A stretch of DNA of 64,000 nt from a virus: IMG/VR virus record IMGVR_UViG_3300043411_001639, positions 92,733 through 156,732 of that record, one strand, 5' to 3'. The notes below the pieces were generated by a model, which saw only the letters and a program-made list of their open reading frames with translations, was not told the DNA's origin and ran no database searches. Position 1 is the stretch's first letter, and each line of letters starts with the position of its first letter. Both the position numbers and the translations under genes were made by a program. Positions 54,871-63,995 of the stretch are shown here, in pieces.

Positions 54871-54919
54871 TGGCTGTCTAATTATTCAAGACATTAATTT
54901 CAAACAAGGATAAAACACA

Positions 54920-57900
54920 ATGGCAGAAAAAAAACTTAGAGCTCCTGGTTTTCAGGCAAATGAAATAGATTTAACAATCCCAAAAGCAGAAGAACCAACT
55001 GGAGTTCCTCATGCAATCATAGGTCCATCTCAGAAGGGTCCAGCATTTGTACCTAGTCTGATAGGTAATTTTCCTAGTTTTGAAGCAAGGTTTGGAGGAC
55101 ACAACGGAGAGTTTATTACTTCTTATGCTGTTGAACAGGTGGTTGGCAATGGAAAACCTGTGTTGTTTATCAGAACTCTTGGAGCAGGAACAAACAAGAC
55201 AGTAACAGATATTGAGCTAACAAGAGTAACAGATACTGTTAGACATGCAGGTATGAAAGTAACAGGAAGTGCAATAGCAGATCTAAGACACAATGGATCA
55301 GTTCAATTCCTAGCAGCTAAACACGTTGTAACAAGTTCTGAAGCAGTTAGCTATCCTATGTTTAGTGATAACCAGAGTTATACAATGACCTCTAACTATG
55401 TTCATTTGATCAGAGGGGTTGTTTTTACAGCTTCTGATACTCGTCTCATGGTTATGAGTGCTTCTGAAGAAACATTTGGTAACTTACTAGATGATTCAGT
55501 TACTATTGATGATACAATTACCAACCCAACCTATAGAAAATTTAAACTTGTTATTTCAAGTTCTGTTGGTGCAACTTTTGCTACTACAGATGGTCTAAGC
55601 GGTTTAAGAATCTTAACTGCTTCCTTTAACCCTTCCAGCAATGATTATTTTGGCAAGATTCTAAACAAAGATCCTGAAAAGTTCAGCACAGAAAAACACT
55701 TGTTATATTGTGATTTTCCTGTTGATAATGAAGTTGCAACAGTAGCTTCAGGTTCTGGAAACACAGAAACAGTTGTGGTTCTTTCAGGAAGTAGTGTTAC
55801 TTCTCCAAACTCAGGACTTACTTCTTTGAGTTTTAGAGACGCTTTTGGTTATTACAACACAAGATACACTACTCCAAAAACACCTATGTTTATTTCTCAG
55901 CCTTTTGGGGAAACTGAACATGACTTGTTTTATGTTGAAGCTATAGATGATGGTGCAGTTGCTACGACCAAATACAAAATCAGTATTTCAAATATCAAGA
56001 GAAGTATAGATCCAAAATATGCTTACGGCACCTTTACTCTTCTTGTAAGAGATTTTAATGACTCAGATTTTGAACCTAAAATTCTAGAAAGATTCTCAGA
56101 ACTAAGTCTAGATCCAGATTCAGTTTCATTTATTGGAAACGTGATAGGTGATAGAAAAATCTATTTTAACTTTGATGTTGAAAACGAAGATGATAGAAGA
56201 CTCGTAGTTAATGGAAAATACCCAAACAACTCAAAATTTATCAGAGTTGTTATCAGTCAAAACGTAATCAACAAACAAATTCCTGAAAGTTGTCTTCCCT
56301 TTGGTTTCAAGGGTGTACCTGTTTTAAATACAAACACTCTTCAAACAGATTCAACTCCAAGACTAGCCTTAGCAAGACTAGCAGGTTCAGGATCATTTAA
56401 CTCAAGACTAACAGGTTCTATTGTTCCTCCTCTTCCAATGAGATTTAAAGTAACAAGAGGTGAAGTAAACTCAAGTCCTAGTTTCACAGGGCATAATGGT
56501 CCTAGTGAAATAGTTGACTCAAGATTGTTTTGGGGTGTTAAATTTGAAAGAAACAACAACCTTTCAAATCCTAATCTAAGTTCAGAAAAAAATGAACTCA
56601 TAAACTCTTATGCTAAGTTTCAAGGTTTATCAAAACTTGATGTTCTTATAACAGGATCTTATGCCGATTCATTTAACAATAATAAATTTAGTTTAGCCAA
56701 AGTAGCTTTGTCTTTTGGTAGTATTGAATTTCTTACAGCTTCAATTGATACACACATGAAAGAAGCAGCTTATATAAGAAACGGCAAAAACATTGTTGAT
56801 TTTTTTTACGCTATTGAAGATGGGAGTTGGGGCGGTAGATTAACCTTGATGTCCTTGTTGGAATTATCTTATTATATTCCTGCTCAATTATCAACATTCA
56901 ATAGATTTTCTGAATATATGAAATTTTCAACCTTCATGTATGGTGGTTGGGATGGAACAAACATCTTTGATAGAGCAGCTAATAGATTTAATGATAGATC
57001 AACCTCAACAGAATCAAGTAGTATTGGCTATGGAGGGGCTTCAACAAGTTACTCATCACCAGGAGCCACAACAGGTGTAAACCATGCTGGATATGGACTT
57101 GAAAACAATCAAGTTAACTCTTATCTGCAAGCAGTTAATCTAGCAACAGATCCAAATCTTTCAATAGCAAACATAGTTTGTGCACCAGGAATAAGAGAAC
57201 CTTTGATAACTGACTATCTTCTTGATAGATGTCATTCAGAACATCAAATGTCTGAAGGGGTAATTGATGTTCCTTATTACGATGATCAAAACATTCGTAT
57301 ATTTGATGGTGAAACCAGAAGAACCATTGACATAGAAAACACAGCTAAAAATTTTGATTCAAGAACAATTGATAAAAATGTAGGAGTAACATACTTCCCT
57401 AACGTTACCATTGAAGATGGTACAAATAAAAAACTCCTAACAGTTCCAGCTTCAATTGCAGCTTTGAGTGCTATATCTTACACAGATAAAGTTAGTTTTC
57501 CTTGGTGGGCAGTTGCGGGTTTGAACAGAGCTTCACTTGATTTTGTCAAGGGAGCACAAGTAAGAATCAACAACAAAACAGACAGAGAAATTCTATACTC
57601 AGCTAGAATTAATCCTATAATAAAACTTCCAAGAGAAAGTTTTGTTATTTGGTCGCAACAAACACTAGCTCTAGGAGATAGTTTGTTTACTAACCTAAAC
57701 ATCAAACGTATGGTTCTTGAAATAAAAAGAATCATTGTGGCAATAGCTACAAGACTTGTGTTTGAAAACATTACTCCTGATCTATATCAGAACTTTACAA
57801 CTCAAACAAATTCTGTTCTTTCTGTTGTACAAACAAGAGAAGGAGTAGAGAGTTTCAAGGTAATTTGTGATGAAACAAACAACTCAGATGACGATAGAAA

Positions 57901-58006
57901 CAACAATAAAATGAATGGTGTCATCATGATACAACCAACCAAAGCTTTTGAATATATTGAATTAAGTTTTGCAGTATACCCAAGCGGGGTTGTCTTTTCG
58001 GACTGA
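54920..58006 (+). CDS. Tail sheath protein 1, T4 gp18-like
   Basis: The 1028-residue protein starts with the gp18 pattern: A-P-G-F-Q-A-N-E-I-D-L-T, then G-V-P-H-A-I-I-G-P-S-Q-K-G-P-A-F-V-P, and it ends with the family's C-terminal core (N-I-K-R-M-V-L-E-I-K-R, and the strand I-E-L-S-F-A-V-Y). It is much longer than T4 gp18 (659), so it has large surface domains inserted in the middle. Many copies form the contractile sheath. A ribosome site (AAGGA) lies before the ATG at 54920. It is followed after a 27-base gap by a second sheath gene. Confidence 0.88.
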   Translation: MAEKKLRAPGFQANEIDLTIPKAEEPTGVPHAIIGPSQKGPAFVPSLIGNFPSFEARFGGHNGEFITSYAVEQVVGNGKPVLFIRTLGAGTNKTVTDIELTRVTDTVRHAGMKVTGSAIADLRHNGSVQFLAAKHVVTSSEAVSYPMFSDNQSYTMTSNYVHLIRGVVFTASDTRLMVMSASEETFGNLLDDSVTIDDTITNPTYRKFKLVISSSVGATFATTDGLSGLRILTASFNPSSNDYFGKILNKDPEKFSTEKHLLYCDFPVDNEVATVASGSGNTETVVVLSGSSVTSPNSGLTSLSFRDAFGYYNTRYTTPKTPMFISQPFGETEHDLFYVEAIDDGAVATTKYKISISNIKRSIDPKYAYGTFTLLVRDFNDSDFEPKILERFSELSLDPDSVSFIGNVIGDRKIYFNFDVENEDDRRLVVNGKYPNNSKFIRVVISQNVINKQIPESCLPFGFKGVPVLNTNTLQTDSTPRLALARLAGSGSFNSRLTGSIVPPLPMRFKVTRGEVNSSPSFTGHNGPSEIVDSRLFWGVKFERNNNLSNPNLSSEKNELINSYAKFQGLSKLDVLITGSYADSFNNNKFSLAKVALSFGSIEFLTASIDTHMKEAAYIRNGKNIVDFFYAIEDGSWGGRLTLMSLLELSYYIPAQLSTFNRFSEYMKFSTFMYGGWDGTNIFDRAANRFNDRSTSTESSSIGYGGASTSYSSPGATTGVNHAGYGLENNQVNSYLQAVNLATDPNLSIANIVCAPGIREPLITDYLLDRCHSEHQMSEGVIDVPYYDDQNIRIFDGETRRTIDIENTAKNFDSRTIDKNVGVTYFPNVTIEDGTNKKLLTVPASIAALSAISYTDKVSFPWWAVAGLNRASLDFVKGAQVRINNKTDREILYSARINPIIKLPRESFVIWSQQTLALGDSLFTNLNIKRMVLEIKRIIVAIATRLVFENITPDLYQNFTTQTNSVLSVVQTREGVESFKVICDETNNSDDDRNNNKMNGVIMIQPTKAFEYIELSFAVYPSGVVFSD

Positions 58007-58033
58007 AAGACTAACTAAATAGGAGAATAAAAC

Positions 58034-61000
58034 ATGGTAGAACAATTTAGAAGTGCTGGCGTTACAACAAGAGAAATTGAACAACAAAACATTGTTGCCC
58101 AACAATCTAACGCAATTCCAGCATGTGTGATATCAACCACAGAAAAAGGGCCAGCTTTCCTCCCAACCATATTAACTTCACCAGAAGAATATGAAACAAC
58201 TTTTGGAGTTTCAACAACTGATAATCCGTATGGTTTCCTTTCCGCTAATGAATGGCTGAGTTATCAGCCTTCTTTAATGCAAGTTAAAATACTAGGAGTA
58301 GGGGATGGAACTAAAAGAACATCAACAGAAACAAACAAAGGAAAAGTAACCAATGCTGGATTTGTTGTTGGCGATCAACAACCTCAATCAAGTTTAAGTG
58401 GTGGTTTAGCTAACAACCCTTATGCTGTTCCTACAAGTGCAGGAGCTATCGCAGCAACAGGAAGAAACTATGTTCTAGCTGTTGCCATGAGTCAGAGTGT
58501 TGGTTCAACTTATTTTACAGAAGCGGGTTTATCAGCTACTCCGATTATACTCAGAGGTATGATCATGGCAGCTTCAGGGGTTGTTCTAACTCTTTCAGCT
58601 TCAAATGTTTCAAGTGATATGGCAGACAACACTGTTGCAGCAGATATTACTGTTTCTGCTAACATCAAAGGTTTCCATACTGGTTCCGTAAATCTTCAAG
58701 AAGGTTCACAGAACTTTGTTATGTTACTTAATGGGCACAGAGGTTCAACAAGTTATCCCAGAGTGTTAACAGGAAGTTTTGATCATACAAGAAACAACTA
58801 TTTTGGAAACATCTTTAATAAAGATCCACTAAAACTTGAAGAAGCAGGACATTTACTATACAGTTATTTTGATATCAACAGTGCGGTTGCTACTGTTACA
58901 GGATCAGGAATTGTTCCCGCTGTTTCAGGGGCAGGAACAACAGTTGGAGCTGGTTATGAAAGAATAGCATTCTTAGTAACATCTTCAAGAGAAAGAAACA
59001 TGGGTTCTGCTACTGTTCCTAATTTTGAAGGATTTGAGGATAGATTTAGAACAGCAAACAGTAGTTGGATCATGTCACAAAAGTTTGGTGGAACTCCAAT
59101 AAATCTATTTAAGTTTTGGAGTTTAGATGATGGTGAAATAGGACATAAAAAAGTTAAGATTACTATTGAAAACATCACGCCTTCCAACAACACTTCATAC
59201 TTGTTTGGTACATTTGATGTTGTTGTTAGGGATATCAATGATAATGATACAAATAAAATTGTACTTGAACCATTCAGAGGTTTATCCCTTGATCCTAAGA
59301 ACGCAAGATTTATAGGTAAGATTATAGGAAATGGTTACACTTATTTTAACTTTGATGCCGCTGAATCAAAACAAAAACTAGTAGACCTTGAAGGTTACCC
59401 TGTTAGATCAAAATATATCAGGGTTGAACTGTCAGATGAAGTAGTTGAAGAATCTATTGATCCTTCCGCTTTACCAATGGGATTCAGAGGACCACAACAC
59501 TTGGTAACATCAGGAAGTGCAGTATTCAACACTCACTCAGATGACTATCTGACTATTTCAAATCCGTTTAGAAGAATAGTACAACTTCCTGTACCAATGA
59601 GAATCAATCTTGTAAAAGGAACTGGAAGCTCACAAACTGTTGATAGAAATCTTTGTTGGGGGGTTCAGTTTGAACAAAGAATCTCTGCAACAGAACCTAA
59701 CTCTACTATCAGACCCAATACAAGTCTTGACAGTTTTAAAAAATACTATCCAAATTACCATACAGAATACATGAATGTTGTGGTAAAAGACAATGAAGGT
59801 GTAGCAGATACAGCGGAAAACACTGTTCTTGATTCAGATAGATTTAACAACAACGTTTTCACCCTAGAAAACGTTCAAGTAACTTACAACGCTACTAGCT
59901 TACTTCCTGATCTAAACACACTAACTTCCTGGAGTTATGTTAGACAAGGGGGAATTACCACAAACACTGGTGCTCTAACAAGAGCACTAACAGTTACAGA
60001 CCTAAGAGATACAGGAGTTAGAGCCCTTGGTAAGTTTTCTTTTTATCTTGAAGGTGGTTTTGATGGTGTTAGAATTTTTAACCAAGAAACTAAAAGGCTT
60101 TCAAACATAGCCACCGTAGAGGAATACACAAACAGTACCAGAGGTTTAACTCAAGGTCCAACTATTAAAGCCTACCAAAAAGCTCTTGATATTGTAGGAG
60201 ACACCTCCTATCTTGATTTTCAAATTATAACAATACCTGGAATGAGACTTGCTTATCTGACAGATCTTGCTCAAAACTTAATGGAAACATCAAAAGATGC
60301 AATGTTTATCATGGACATTGAAGAGAGAGACAGTGGTAATCAAAAAGTTCTATCTGAAACTCAAGTAGTTAATGTTTTAAATACTATAACAGATTTCCAG
60401 AACAGAGGAATCAGCACTTCTTATACTTCAGCTTATTTCCCTGACGCTAACGTATTAAACAGATCTTCAAGAACAAGAGTTAGAGTTCCTCCTTCTGTTG
60501 TAGTTCTAGGAATATTTGCTAAGAATGATTCAATAGGTCATCCTTGGACAGCACCAGCAGGTTATACTAGAGGAAACCTATCTTCAACAGAAAGTCTAAC
60601 AACTATTCTTTCAAGAAAAAATATGAACGATCTTGCATCAGCAAACATCAACCCTCTTGTTGTGTTTCCAGGTCAAGGTCCGGTTGTTTGGGGACAGAAA
60701 ACCCTTAATGACAAGATGTCAGCTTTTGATAGAATCAATGTTAGAAGACTACTACTGGATCTTAGAAGAAAAGTAAGAACAGTAGCACAAAGAATGTTGT
60801 TTGAACCTGCTAGAGATACAACCCTTGCAAGATTCTCAGCACTAGTAAACCCAATACTAAAACGTATTCAAGATCTAAAAGGTGTTGAACAGTACAAGGT
60901 AATCATTGATACCTCTACTACTACAGAAGCAGACATAGAAAACAAAACAATTAGAGGATTGATCCTACTTGTTCCTACAAAAGCTCTTGAGTTTGTATCT

Positions 61001-61039
61001 CTTGACTTCGTTGTTACTAACACTGGAGTAAATGTATAA
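58034..61039 (+). CDS. Tail sheath protein 2 (diverged paralogue)
   Basis: The 1001-residue protein has the same ends as the preceding sheath: T-R-E-I-E-Q-Q-N, A-C-V-I-S-T-T-E-K-G-P-A-F-L-P near the start and N-V-R-R-L-L-L-D-L-R-R and L-V-P-T-K-A-L-E-F-V-S near the end. The middle parts also run parallel (F-D-H-T-R-N-N-Y-F-G-N-I-F-N-K-D-P, F-R-G-L-S-L-D-P), yet overall they differ. So it is a tandem, diverged copy. AGGAG precedes the ATG. Both genes keep the gp18 core, so both may build the sheath, or one may form a special ring. Confidence 0.85.
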   Translation: MVEQFRSAGVTTREIEQQNIVAQQSNAIPACVISTTEKGPAFLPTILTSPEEYETTFGVSTTDNPYGFLSANEWLSYQPSLMQVKILGVGDGTKRTSTETNKGKVTNAGFVVGDQQPQSSLSGGLANNPYAVPTSAGAIAATGRNYVLAVAMSQSVGSTYFTEAGLSATPIILRGMIMAASGVVLTLSASNVSSDMADNTVAADITVSANIKGFHTGSVNLQEGSQNFVMLLNGHRGSTSYPRVLTGSFDHTRNNYFGNIFNKDPLKLEEAGHLLYSYFDINSAVATVTGSGIVPAVSGAGTTVGAGYERIAFLVTSSRERNMGSATVPNFEGFEDRFRTANSSWIMSQKFGGTPINLFKFWSLDDGEIGHKKVKITIENITPSNNTSYLFGTFDVVVRDINDNDTNKIVLEPFRGLSLDPKNARFIGKIIGNGYTYFNFDAAESKQKLVDLEGYPVRSKYIRVELSDEVVEESIDPSALPMGFRGPQHLVTSGSAVFNTHSDDYLTISNPFRRIVQLPVPMRINLVKGTGSSQTVDRNLCWGVQFEQRISATEPNSTIRPNTSLDSFKKYYPNYHTEYMNVVVKDNEGVADTAENTVLDSDRFNNNVFTLENVQVTYNATSLLPDLNTLTSWSYVRQGGITTNTGALTRALTVTDLRDTGVRALGKFSFYLEGGFDGVRIFNQETKRLSNIATVEEYTNSTRGLTQGPTIKAYQKALDIVGDTSYLDFQIITIPGMRLAYLTDLAQNLMETSKDAMFIMDIEERDSGNQKVLSETQVVNVLNTITDFQNRGISTSYTSAYFPDANVLNRSSRTRVRVPPSVVVLGIFAKNDSIGHPWTAPAGYTRGNLSSTESLTTILSRKNMNDLASANINPLVVFPGQGPVVWGQKTLNDKMSAFDRINVRRLLLDLRRKVRTVAQRMLFEPARDTTLARFSALVNPILKRIQDLKGVEQYKVIIDTSTTTEADIENKTIRGLILLVPTKALEFVSLDFVVTNTGVNV

Positions 61040-61041
61040 TC

Positions 61042-61602
61042 ATGAAAATAACAATCAAAGAACTAAAGGCCATTATCAAAGAAACTGTTGACAAAAAGAA
61101 AAAACAAGAACAAGTTAAGCGTAAACAACTGTTAGATAATAAAAAACTAACAGAAGAGTTGTTTGGTATAACCGAATCAGATACTAATGTTAATATTGAT
61201 ACTGATGAAACAGTTACAGAAGGTAGTTTTAAAAATCTAGCTCTTGGGGCAGCGTTAGCAACAGGACTTGCTGGAGGAGCAATTGCTAATCAAACTGTAA
61301 GATCAAATCATAATTCCGCAGCTTATGGAGCCATTCATAGAATAGTTGATTCAACTAACTCAAGAACTTCTGGCGGTGATATGGCTTGGTTTATTGGGGC
61401 AGATAGTTTTGCAAAAACAGAAGAGATAGAAAGACTTCTTGTCCAAAAACTTAAAACAGAAGGTGGTAGATTCCTTCAACTAGCAAACCAAAGTGATTCA
61501 AGAAATATAGGTCTTGCCTTACGAACTCTTGCAGATGAAAGTCTTACTCTAACAGATCAAGAAAAAGAGTTAGTTAGAAGTTTTGCATCAAGACTAAGAT
61601 AA
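61042..61602 (+). CDS. Putative internal protein with MKIT-type peptide and Gly/Ala segment
   Basis: This 186-residue protein begins M-K-I-T-I-K-E-L-K-A-I-I-K-E, nearly identical to the gene at 42956, followed by a lysine-rich helix and L-T-E (36-38) and I-T-E (43-45), both possible protease sites. A Gly/Ala-rich hydrophobic segment (L-A-L-G-A-A-L-A-T-G-L-A-G-G-A-I-A, about 66-82) may insert into or cross a membrane. It is placed between sheath and tube genes with tight spacing. Function unknown. Confidence 0.55.
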   Translation: MKITIKELKAIIKETVDKKKKQEQVKRKQLLDNKKLTEELFGITESDTNVNIDTDETVTEGSFKNLALGAALATGLAGGAIANQTVRSNHNSAAYGAIHRIVDSTNSRTSGGDMAWFIGADSFAKTEEIERLLVQKLKTEGGRFLQLANQSDSRNIGLALRTLADESLTLTDQEKELVRSFASRLR

Positions 61603-61642
61603 TCAGTAACAATGATATTTACCAAAAGGATAATAAACAACA

Positions 61643-62134
61643 ATGGTTAGAACAATTCCAGTATCAGAAATGAATCCTGTTAAATTTACTCCAAAGATGA
61701 AAAGACACTTCATTTTTGCTATTGAAGGGATTGATATGTTTTTAGTTAAAACAGCTCAAAGACCTACTTTTGCAACAGAAGAAGTTGAAATTCCTTGGAT
61801 TAACCAAACAAGATTCATAGCGGGGAAAACAAAACCCAACGCTATAACAGTAACACTCCACTCAGCAATAGCTCCAAGTGCAGAACAACAAGTCATGGAA
61901 TGGCACAGACTTTGCCATGAATCTGTATCAGGTAGAGATGGTTATCCAGACTTCTACAAAAGAGACATCCAGATTAAGATTCTTGATCCAGTAGGCTCAA
62001 TAGTAGAACTCTGGGATATTAAAGGTGCATTCATCACAGAAGCTAACTTTGGTGACCTTTCACATGAAGCTGGTGCAGAAATGCTTGAAATATCATTAAC
62101 GATCAGATTTGATGTTGCAGTTATGCAATTTTAG
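61643..62134 (+). CDS. Tail tube protein, T4 gp19-like
   Basis: The 163-residue protein matches the gp19 length exactly (163) and has its build: F-I-F-A-I-E-G-I-D-M-F-L-V-K-T-A-Q-R-P, I-P-W-I-N, I-T-V-T-L-H, and V-M-E-W-H-R-L-C-H followed by a C-terminal beta part ending S-L-T-I-R-F-D. It polymerises as hexamer rings within the sheath and guides DNA. AAAAGGA precedes the ATG. Follows sheath genes, as in T4 (18-19). Confidence 0.9.
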   Translation: MVRTIPVSEMNPVKFTPKMKRHFIFAIEGIDMFLVKTAQRPTFATEEVEIPWINQTRFIAGKTKPNAITVTLHSAIAPSAEQQVMEWHRLCHESVSGRDGYPDFYKRDIQIKILDPVGSIVELWDIKGAFITEANFGDLSHEAGAEMLEISLTIRFDVAVMQF

Positions 62135-62191
62135 TCAGCTATATGGTATCGGGGTTATACATCAGTTGGAAACTACTATATCATTATAGGT

Positions 62192-63046
62192 ATGACAACT
62201 GAGTATACCTGCCCCCATTGTAAACAATATCAAACAACTTCTCTTGATTCTTTAGGACGACATGTCGGTCGTTCTCATAAAAATCAATTTACCAGACAAC
62301 AACTTTATGAAGTTCTATTTCTTAATGGAACTACTCCTACTTGTAAATGTGGTTGCGGTGAACCTGTTAAATTCCTGACTATTGAACTTGGATTTAGAGA
62401 ATATAAAGTAGGACATATTTCCCGAATTAACAACAACTATCAAACAGAAAAATCTGTTACTAATTCAAAAAACACAATTAAAAAATTAAACCAAGAAGGA
62501 AAATGGAACCAACTCCAAAAGGATTGGTCAAAAGGTTTAACAAAAGAGACAGATCAACGTGTTAAGAACATGGCTGATAGTATAAATTCAAATTCAGAAG
62601 AAATCAGAAAAAGATCAGAAAGGTTCTCAAAGTTAAGACTGGATGGTACTGTTCAGACACTATATGGTCCAGAACATTCACAATGGAAAGGAGGAGTAAG
62701 CACTTTGAGTAATCTCTGTAGAAGTTATACCAGATTCTATAAAGAATGGAAATATCCCAGGTTAGTTGAAGCTGGATTTAAATGTTCTGAATGTCCTAAC
62801 ACTAAACCATTAGAGGTTCACCATGATAAAGAAACCTTTTCGGAGATTTTGAGATCTATTGCTAAAAAACTTAATTGGGAGGAAAGTTTCACAACTAGCA
62901 CTGTTTCAACAGAAGAAATTGAAAAACTAAAACAACAAATAAAAGATGCTGTTGTTGATTATCATGTTAACAATAACATTTCTGGCAAGGTTCTTTGTTA
63001 TGAATGCCATTTAAAACAACACGACCGTTATAATTTCTCTAAATAA
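62192..63046 (+). CDS. HNH-type homing endonuclease
   Basis: The 284-residue protein starts with a C2H2-like finger (C-P-H-C-K...H-V-G-R-S-H) and C-K-C-G-C-G-E-P-V, has the N-x-x-W/H-S-Q-W-K-G-G motif (about 168) typical of phage HNH genes, then C-S-E-C-P-N-T-K-P-L-E-V-H-H-D and a C-Y-E-C-H knuckle. The L-E-V-H-H-D core is the HNH metal site. It lies beside the highly conserved tail tube gene. Such genes spread by cutting alleles that lack them. Confidence 0.75.
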   Translation: MTTEYTCPHCKQYQTTSLDSLGRHVGRSHKNQFTRQQLYEVLFLNGTTPTCKCGCGEPVKFLTIELGFREYKVGHISRINNNYQTEKSVTNSKNTIKKLNQEGKWNQLQKDWSKGLTKETDQRVKNMADSINSNSEEIRKRSERFSKLRLDGTVQTLYGPEHSQWKGGVSTLSNLCRSYTRFYKEWKYPRLVEAGFKCSECPNTKPLEVHHDKETFSEILRSIAKKLNWEESFTTSTVSTEEIEKLKQQIKDAVVDYHVNNNISGKVLCYECHLKQHDRYNFSK

Positions 63047-63062
63047 ACTTCTACTTACTTCT

Positions 63063-63512
63063 ATGAATGATGAGATCCTATTGTTAACAGAACTATTGTT
63101 TGTTGAAACATCAAACAAGGAAGTTCAGGCTAAGGCATTCAAGGATGATCTTCACAGAAACAATCCAAAACTATACAAAGATCTGGAAACTCAGGCTATG
63201 ATGGCTATCAACGCTGTTAAGAGAGGTGAGAAACCCAAATACAACGTTGATAACTTAAAAACATTGTTTAGTTGGAATCCAGCATTTGATCCAATAGTAT
63301 CTGGTGATACTTATGGGGTTAGAGCGTTTATTACGTCTTTGATGGGGGATAACAAGTCTGCTGGGAAGGTTAAGAGATTCTATGACAGGACAATTGACCA
63401 GTATTTCAAACAGATATATGGTAAATCCATTGAAACCAAGAAGAAGAAAAAAAAGAAATCACTGATTCAACAAGACAAACATTATAAACCACCAAGTTCA
63501 ATTGAACACTGA
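63063..63512 (+). CDS. Hypothetical protein with possible targeting peptide, 149 aa
   Basis: The N-terminus M-N-D-E-I-L-L-L-T-E-L-L-F-V-E resembles the T4 Alt peptide and contains L-T-E at residue 10. The body is helical and basic, ending in a lysine run (K-K-K-K-K-K-K near residue 128). It ends three bases from the convergent gene at 63516. No domain is recognised. Confidence 0.5.
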   Translation: MNDEILLLTELLFVETSNKEVQAKAFKDDLHRNNPKLYKDLETQAMMAINAVKRGEKPKYNVDNLKTLFSWNPAFDPIVSGDTYGVRAFITSLMGDNKSAGKVKRFYDRTIDQYFKQIYGKSIETKKKKKKKSLIQQDKHYKPPSSIEH

Positions 63513-63515
63513 TGG

Positions 63516-63947
63516 TTAGGTTTTAAGTCTATCTGGAATATCTTTATCTAGAAGGGGTTCAAAACTTACTAAGCCATGTTCGTTGATTTTAAGGTCAAAT
63601 CTTAAACCATCATCTCCAATCCCCCAAAGAACATTTGGTTGTTCCCCAATTAATTTTCTGTTTCTATCAGGGTTAATAGATTTATACAGATTCTCTTTTG
63701 CTAGAGTAGTTGTCTCTTTGAGATGATTAGTTAGTACAAGTCTTACTAGAGGGTTGTAGTTTTTATATTCAACTAGTTTCTTTTCAAGAGCTTCTAGTTG
63801 TTTCTGAGAAAAGGTCAAAACAATCTGTGCAAGTATGGTTAAGTCTTGTCTGGTATTATATTCTAATTTTAGTTTATGAATTAGATAGGTTTTTTTCTTT
63901 AGTTGTTCAAGTTTGTTAAATAGTCGTTGAGTTTCAATGTAATACAT
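63516..63947 (-). CDS. Hypothetical protein, 143 aa
   Basis: This small helical protein (coiled-coil-like start, L-F-N-K-L-E-Q-L-K-K-K) ends with a beta part (V-L-W-G-I-G-D-D-G-L-R-F-D). It has a promoter and an AGGAG ribosome site of its own upstream on the minus strand, so it is separately transcribed from the plus-strand tail genes. Function unknown. Confidence 0.55.
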   Translation of the reverse strand: MYYIETQRLFNKLEQLKKKTYLIHKLKLEYNTRQDLTILAQIVLTFSQKQLEALEKKLVEYKNYNPLVRLVLTNHLKETTTLAKENLYKSINPDRNRKLIGEQPNVLWGIGDDGLRFDLKINEHGLVSFEPLLDKDIPDRLKT

Positions 63948-63966
63948 TGTGGTGTCTCCTGGTAAG

Positions 63967-63995
63967 ATTATAGGCTATTCTAGCTTCCATGTCTG
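63967..63995 (-). promoter_or_regulatory. Sigma70-like promoter for the gene at 63516
   Basis: On the minus strand CAGACA (63995-63990), a 17-base spacer, then TATAAT (63972-63967), about 20 bases before the ATG at 63947. AGGAG lies between them. Unlike the boxes at 38878 and 47853, this leaves a normal leader with a ribosome site. Confidence 0.5.
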
